From Trichuris trichiura (lineage: Eukaryota > Nematoda > Enoplea > Trichinellida > Trichuridae): a DNA stretch of 64,000 bases. Below the pieces are notes generated by a model. That model saw nothing but the letters and a program-made list of their open reading frames with translations. It was not told the origin of the DNA and ran no database searches. The stretch lies in NCBI GenBank assembly GCA_037903355.1, contig JBAJFE010000004.1, forward strand, positions 186,001-250,000, given 5' to 3'. Shown here piece after piece: positions 57,333 to 64,000 of this stretch. Every line of letters begins with the position of its first letter. Positions within the stretch are counted from its first letter, which is position 1. The position numbers and the translations under genes are program-made.

Positions 57333-59457
57333 CTAATTAACCCCAAATACAGGGAATGTGTAGAGAACGCATGGAATGATTGCACTCCAGTTTTCATGGC
57401 CGATGATCATAAAAAATAGTCAGCGTTGAGCACAAGGCGCTTCTGCCGGATGTAGCCAGTGCCAACACGAGTAGGCCATGCTGACGGGTAGTTTTAGCGC
57501 AGCCTTTCGTTGGAGGGAAAATATGGATGCGTAGTGTGTAAACGCTGAGCTGAGCTGCTGACGAGCAGCCAATGCGGATGGACGGAAACCGGATCCTTTT
57601 CGTCAGTCAGTGATGACAGCGCCAAGTTGAAATCTTTTTCGGACGCTGCGTCTGCTATGGCTGGACAGGGAGTGAGCAGCTATTAGTTTTGAACAAAAGT
57701 TAGCGGGTTTCAATAATTCATGAGGCTATTAACTTTGGGAGTTCCATTGGACCGAATGATCCCATGTCAAGTTTCTAATGAATCGCAAGTTCTCTGTTTT
57801 AAAAGGGCAGAAGAACTAAGCAAACCGGATTAACGTCTTTTGTCACGACGCGTTCTGACTTTCATTCAATCGGTGTAATGGGAAACAGGCGGCAGCAAGT
57901 TTCAACCTGCTAGTCCATGGGTGTTCAGACATAATCACCGCTTTGTCAGACCTGCCGGACGCAGCAGCGATCCAAGCGATAACTGATTTCAAAACTCTTT
58001 CATTTGCTAGCTGTATTTCTTGCTAACCATCTTGACCTCCGCATTACATATTGCGGGAAATGAAATCAGCTAGAGCCACCCACGTTCCTAACCTCTGTTG
58101 CGTTACCTCTTTGAGATTACTTTTGCTTCTTCTGGAATAAACAGTTTTCTTAGAAGAGGTGGACAAATTCAGTTCGTTGCATGCATTAGTCATTCCCAAA
58201 GTTTCTGACAGCAATTGTGAAGTAAGCCATGCATGTGCGCCTATTAAATAAAAAGTCACGTAATGAACTGAACGCACTCTGATTGCGGAAAACTCAGACT
58301 CTGCTACACTGTCATTTGCAGTGTGTCAGCAGTTGACGTGCTTTCATTTCTAACACATCATACTAATTGAACGCAGATGGCTAATCAACTGCATCCTCAC
58401 AATTGTAACAATGCCTATGACTAGTCAGCAGCGGTAAAGGTACAGCTTAGCATTTTTTACTCCTTGCTTTCACATCCTGGTTACAAAGGTGTCATCCCAT
58501 TAATGATGATTTATGGCTGCCTGAATTTTTAAGCTCAACGTTATTTGAAATCAAAAGTTTTTTGTGACCTATTGTCGCACGTACAGGTCAGCTTTATTTT
58601 ATGAATGTGAACAATAAGCTTACGAACGTCAACAGCAAGCCACCTATCACAAATGTGCTTATTTCCTGTTGCTTCTCTTGCGCCAGCACCAAAAGTTCAT
58701 TGATGGTTTGGAGAACCAAAATCGTTTGGAACGTTAACCTCAAAAACGGAACTATAACGGCCAAGCGAAATAATCAGACTGTTATTCGCTGCTGAACTGG
58801 TAACACGTTTGGTAATTTATGCTCGCAATAAATTGGCGAACCCAATTAAAATCATGCCAAAAATGGAAGTGCGCCAAAATTGTCTCTCAAAAACTTTGAT
58901 TAACGGAATGATGCGCATGCTTCTTTGCTTGCAACTGTAACACTTTGCATCTCTTGCGAATGCAAGCAAGTCCTGCGTACTTTTTGCCCTTTAGAAGTTG
59001 GTAGTATTCTCAATCCGTTTAACACTGCCTTTCTTTTGAAACTCATTATCCAACTATTAGTTATGAGCATTTGCAAACCCCTTTCTATTATCCGTTTTAT
59101 CCAGTGAACATTGTTGAAAATAAAAATTTTTTCCTCCTTAAAACAACATCCACGTAACGAATTGAGCGATATACGCCCCTTCCGTCATAGTTGATCTCGC
59201 TAACAAGCTAGTTTTAAAGTTCGCCTAAAATTTCAGCTTCGAATTTCGTTGGAGCCTATAAAACTAACTGAAGCCTACAAAATTGATGTGTAAGTAATGT
59301 ATTTAAATGTTGTTCTTTCAGTGTCATTATTAAAAATAAAAGATCATCTATCATTTAACAGGGTATTGTCGGTTATGCACCGCACCGACTGAAAAATGCA
59401 GGCTCCTTTCTGCTTAGCATGCAGTCATCCCGTTATGCCTTTATTGACGAGCATGCC
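57333..59457. other. intergenic, no gene seen
   Basis: 2.1 kb downstream of the teneurin region on the minus strand. No YD-repeat or other teneurin-like exon is visible in any frame here, which matters for the truncated appearance of that gene. Confidence 0.4.
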
Positions 59458-59546
59458 GGCTGTTCTGTTCTACCCTTATTTAAGCCTAAACCACAATACA
59501 AACCTTATGCTTAGGATTAGGCTTAGGAGAGGGCAGAACAGGATGG
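59458..59546. repeat. TTAGGC-like fold-back repeat, copy 3
   Basis: The left arm has TTTAAGCCTAAACC and the right arm TTAGGATTAGGCTTAGG; the outer parts CTGTTCTGTTCTACCCT and GAGGGCAGAACAGG are also complementary. It shares layout with copies at 5550 and 14118. It lies directly downstream of the last visible teneurin exon. Confidence 0.55.
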
Positions 59547-60047
59547 TCTCCGAAGTTACAGTAATACCAAATTTAGAGAAAAGTGGAATACTGGTTGCAA
59601 CCTGACGAAGAGCTATGGCCTGTGAGGTCGAACTGTGATGCAATGTTCCTTTTCTCTTCTCTACTCCTGGAGTAGCCATTGGCTAAATTGTGCATTAATG
59701 AAAACCGCGGACGCTTGTTTGGCATCGAACGGTTTCGTCTGCGTGCAATGCTGAAAAAATATTTCTCCATCCTGCAAAAGAAAACGCAAAAAGCCATAAA
59801 CTGAAAAATTTTAGTCATTTGTACACTGCGCAACGCAATTGAAAACAAAAATGTCTGTGACCTAACTGGTAACACAGCTTGCAGGCTCAACAGAATCACG
59901 ACAACGTAACTTGAACCGCCAAGCCAAAGGACAAATTTCCCATTTGACCAAGCTGCAACTTGACGTAAAGGCAACAATTGAAATGGGTAGTGTTGGTATG
60001 CAATTCTTTTGCCCAACAAAGACGGCAACGAAAAAATCCCAAACTCG

Positions 60048-63000
60048 CTACCGCTGATGCAACCTGTTCATTGAATCGGCTATAGCCAGTTTAGCAGACG
60101 CAAGTCTTCCTGAGGAGTCATAGTCGAACAATCTTTGACGACCGCTGGAGTCTGTTAAGTTTTTCAAAAGGCAGGTATTGTCCACGTAGGAGAAAAATAG
60201 GTTACCCAACGGATGAGCACCGGATACGCTATCCACCATACGATTAATGGGATTCAAATTCAGCTTGAGCTGCTTTCCTTCCGGTATTTCAATTGTGATC
60301 TTATTTTGTTTTTTTCTGTTGATAAAAATTTGTATCCCATCCGCGTCGGTCACTCTGATTAGTTTTCCATAGCTTGTGTCCAAGTGATAGGAAAAATTAA
60401 ACAAGTGACGCCCGCTGGTTGAATCGCCAGTGAACACGTGCTGACCAAATTCGTTGAAAACGAAAACTTCCGATGAACTATGAGACTGCATGTGGTACAT
60501 ACGGTCCGTTGGATCAAGTACCGGCATGGGAGGTCGAAGGGCGCGAATTTTCAGGCTTCCCTGATCCACAATGTATAGCGTGTCCGCTTCGTCATATGCT
60601 AAGGCAATTGGTTTGCTGAGATGCGCAAGTGAGGCAAGCTCCGCTTCCTGATTGCTGCAGGGACAATTCCTCTGATCGCAGCTGCAAGTATGCTCTCCTC
60701 CAATCGTACGAAGTACCTGCCCACGAAAGTCGAATATCCGAACCCGATGTAATTGCCTATGATCCGTCTCGCTGACGGCAATGATACCCGCTTTGGACAC
60801 AGCCAATGAAGTGACACTTTTCAAGATCGTCATTCGCCTAGGCATGCCGTCCTTTGGATTCTTGGAACTTGAACAGTGCGACGGCACGCCCTGTAGTCGC
60901 CTGACCAAATTAATTTCCGGAAGATACTCGTAGAGTACGTCGGAATCCAGAAAGACTAATCGCTGTCCTATGAAGTCGTAGGCTAATTCTGTTGGCCAGG
61001 ACAAGTGAAATTCGGTATCAACAAACTGAGTTGAGCAGCTCGACGGAGCTGAGCTTCCTGAGTCACCATCACCATTTGCGCTGCCATCAATCAGTGTTTT
61101 AATAAGACCGTCTACAGTGACCAGACGGATTCTCGCTTCGTCAGCAATGAACAAGTTGCCGTAAGCATCGAAGGCAATTCCTTTGGGATAATTGAGCTTT
61201 GCTATTTCTGCTGGTCCTCCATCCCCGCAAGTTTCTCCAACAAAGCACGCTTCACCGGATCCAATAACTGGCTCATAGTTGGTCAACGAGAAGTCGGAGG
61301 AAGAAGGAGATGAAAAAACGCGTACGATTTGTCTTCTTGAAGGCAAAGCAACGTACAGGTCACCAGAAAATGGATGCACTGCCAAATGGTACTGCTGGGC
61401 AACATCGGCAGCGCTACAATAAAAAATACTTAATAAGGTAACACCAAGTGCGAGAAGGTTTTGCTCAGCCCAATTAATATAAAATCAATAGCATACTGTA
61501 GCAAAGAATACAAGCTCACCTAAGCTGCAAAACCGTTTGCATCATTCCGTCAGGCGACCACCTCCGAATTAGGTAATGATCACCCACATAGAGACTTCCA
61601 TCTTTGCTGGAAGCCACGGCAGTTGGCATATAAAAACTGACATCTTGCATTGGCACATTGCAATTAGAACAATCTATTTGACGCTGTCGGCCCACTCCCA
61701 GGAAGTTGACGAGTAAGGGTTCTTCTTCCTTGAGGTAAAGTACGGAGCCATCACCTTTTTCCAGTATTCCGTTGTTAACATCCAAATGATGGTGGACGTT
61801 CAAATTTAAGCCACCAATATCGCTAGTGCTTGACTGGACACCGTTAACCTTCACCAGTGATCTAAGCCATAGGGGCTGTTGACACTCGGCATAAACGTAA
61901 CCAACAGCCACGCTGGCCAGGACCAACCCGTAGACCTTTTGCTTGTATGCATTTAGCATATCCCATTGGAATGTGTAGGTCAAGTTTGGCGCGGGGGACA
62001 ATACCTTATTAAAGCTGACGCCCTCCACGCCGATGCTCAACTTTACCAACCTAATGTTGCTAGGCAGTACGGGGGGCAGTAGGTCCACGTATAGAAGCGA
62101 CTTGTAGTCAGGCGCGATGGCGCTGAGATATACCAACTGGAGATTCGTTCCAAGCATTGGAATTGATTCTTCAACAACGCTATTGTCAACTGCTTCCTTC
62201 TTTCCACCTCCTCCCAGTGGATGGTTATTGCGATGGTCTTTCCATGCTGGTCGCAACTTTGGAATAAACTCGTGTTCTCGATACGCACGCTTACAAGTGT
62301 CCGTAAGGACAGAGTGACGAGGCAAGGCGGAATCCTAGGAAACGAAAACCATTTGACCTATTAAAGAGCTAGAATTTAGGCATACAAAAGCTACCTTCGA
62401 CATGACTATGTCTCCAACATTAACAATAACGTTCCATGTAATTGGATAAGTGCGATAGGTAGAACCAAATGGCAGTCTCATCAACTGTAACGTAACGGAA
62501 CCGCCGCCATTAACCAAAAGATCGAATTGGCCGTCCAAACGAGACAACGTGAATCCATACAGTGCGTTGGATGTATCAGTTATTCGTACGCCGGCGAGTA
62601 TGCCTCCTTGTTCACTGACAACCCGCCCTCTTAAGACCGATGCGCGGCTAAATAATAAACCTTTAAGCCATTACAAACGTACAGCATAAGATATGCATAA
62701 TCAGAGGTCATTTCAAACAGGAATAGCGGATTAACGTCCTCAGCCTATATATATGTATAGTTCATTGTCACACTCTGATAATGGCTGCCTGAACTAGTCG
62801 CTTTATAAGAGATAAGTAGTTAGACGTTTTGTTTATTAATTTTAACGAATATATCAATATTTGATGGAATATACCTATGTGTAGCTCATACTTTAATAGC
62901 AAGGACTTACCTTTCGTTGAAAAGAGCTACGTCTGCATAGAGTTGCACTGAGTCTTGTTCAAGAAGAAACTTTGTTTTTTGAAAAAATGATGCATGCCTT

Positions 63001-64000
63001 GGGGGCGTCTGCTTGCGCATCAGAGCTTTCAACGGGTCTGTTACCGTCTGGCAGAGTGAGTCACTGGCACATCTACTGCTCGTCAGGCAGCATTCCGAGT
63101 CTTCGCAATCGGTAAGACCATCTGAGCGAAAAGACAAGTAGGAGATTATTCTTTCACCACACTCAGTTACCGTTATCATTATCTAAGTTGTCTGAACATT
63201 GGGACTCGATTGGAATTCGACAGTCATATCCGCTGAAACTTGAGTCGCAGATGCATATCCACTCGTTTAATTCATTCTTCTGGCAAATGCCGTGGGCGCT
63301 GCAATTTTCAGGACAGCCGGCTGAAGTGGGAACAAGTTTAAGGTACAATTTTTGGATAATGTCGAATGTACCTATATGGCAGTTCAGGCCATTCCAACCG
63401 ACACTGCATTCACATGATCCGTTTTTGCATTGACCATGATCATTGCAACCAGGCAAACAAGCAACCTGATTGCAAAAGGAGCCTGTCCATCCAGGTTCGC
63501 AGCGACAATCATTGTCTATGCAACGCCCATGGGAGCCACAGTCTAATGAGCATACGCCTGAAATCAGCTTTCCATTACATTCAAACAAAAGATAGGATGA
63601 AGCAAGTATCTTACGATTTTCACAGGATGCTCCAGTCCAGCCGTTCTGACAGACGCATACGCCGGTCGCAGAGTCGAATTCTCCATGCTTAGAGCATACG
63701 CTAACGGCGGAGCAGAGCAGTTCGGCGGAAAAGGGCTCATCGCATGCATCACCTCGCCATCCGTTTTCGCAATAGCAAACGCCTTTTATGCATACTCCTT
63801 TACCGCTGCAATCGCTAACTGGACAGTCAGCTGAAAGTAACCAATATTAAAAGAGGTTTATATGCGCTGAACGATTTATGCTGACCTTCATCGCAAAATT
63901 CACCTCTGTAACCAGAGTCGCAATGGCATCGACCATCGTTACCACAGCTACCATGGCCATTGCAGCCTGGTACCTCGCATAGATTGGAAGGCAGTTCGCA
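60048..64000 (-). CDS. ten-1: teneurin (TEN-1-like), middle part, continues beyond the window
   Basis: Seven exons, all phases consistent: (>64000)..63886, 63830..63615, 63557..63171, 63121..62911, 62647..62395, 62334..61520, 61413..60064 (or to the stop at 60048). In order: five or more EGF repeats (for example CNGHGSC...CDSGYRGEFC); the DGLTDCEDSECC cysteine-rich segment; the carboxypeptidase-like/TTR region (SVLRGRVVSEQGGILAGV, LDGQFDLLVNGGG, TYPITWNVIVNVGD); the FN-plug region (PNLTYTFQWDMLNAYKQKVYGL); and NHL repeats (GSLYVGDHYLIRRW, VHPFSGDLYVALPSRRQIVRV, PKGIAFDAYGNLFIAD). It ends with the first YD-like motif (RLFDYDSSGRL). Teneurins are type II membrane proteins for synaptic adhesion and axon guidance. 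The N-terminus and membrane segment lie outside. The expected YD barrel of about 1000 residues is not found downstream; a phase-compatible exon 59772..59573 exists but does not look like teneurin. Confidence 0.9.

Noticed and set aside
57051..57419. 122-codon plus-strand open frame
   Set aside because: It is antisense to minus-strand exons that make sense as an Ig domain with phased splice sites.
60048..60063. Stop at 60048 as the true end of teneurin
   Set aside because: Not excluded, but a donor at 60064 just before it and the missing YD barrel make an early natural stop unproven; it is reported as a finding instead.
1..64000. CRISPR arrays, operons with ribosome binding sites, or phage genes
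   Set aside because: The window is eukaryotic; no regularly spaced repeats or prokaryotic gene layout are present.

Overview
The window is nuclear DNA of a nematode. Nearly every gene is split by short GT-AG introns (39 to about 100 bp is common, with a few of 0.6 to 2.2 kb). Several start codons lie just after a pyrimidine-rich AG that could take a spliced leader. Gene content is animal: a teneurin, a tetraspanin, Ig/FN3 proteins and 7TM receptors. Small fold-back repeats carry TTAGGC-like units, which is the nematode telomere motif. The WAP-like secreted proteins, the moderate AT bias and the compact introns make me think of a Trichinellida worm such as Trichuris. That last step is inference, since no search was possible.

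Layout. At 0-6.7 kb is a small cluster of secreted WAP-like proteins: the last exon of one gene, then a complete six-exon gene with five six-cysteine domains. At 6.9-8.6 kb (-) is an ERCC8/CSA-like WD40 gene. At 9.9-11.8 kb (+) is a DBF4-like gene with BRCT, motif M and a CCHH zinc finger. At 13.1-14.9 kb (-) is a 7TM receptor, whose paralogue lies at 29.3-32.3 kb (+). The interval 15-36 kb is gene-poor and rich in mobile DNA. It holds two long fold-back repeats, a broken pogo-like transposase, a 5'-truncated Penelope-like element with inverted terminal repeats, and a dispersed set of tRNA-Trp genes. Two of those tRNA genes sit in an inverted segmental duplication, and one copy has a Tyr-type anticodon.

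From 36 kb the window is gene-dense: lst-8/mLST8 (-), AIF/wah-1 (+, intronless), a tetraspanin with a repeated basic N-terminus (-), two intronless NAP1-like paralogues (+), a ZnT1-like zinc transporter (+), an Ig/FN3 gene fragment (-), and a teneurin (-). The teneurin enters from the right edge and stops after the NHL region.

The genes do not form an obvious functional unit; this looks like an ordinary chromosomal neighbourhood. The points most worth a second look are the repeat and tRNA dynamics, the coupled cysteine loss in the WAP-like proteins, the tetraspanin repeat that duplicates its own splice acceptor, and the apparently shortened teneurin. All exon boundaries were read by eye from splice consensus, reading-frame phase and remembered family features, and need transcript support.
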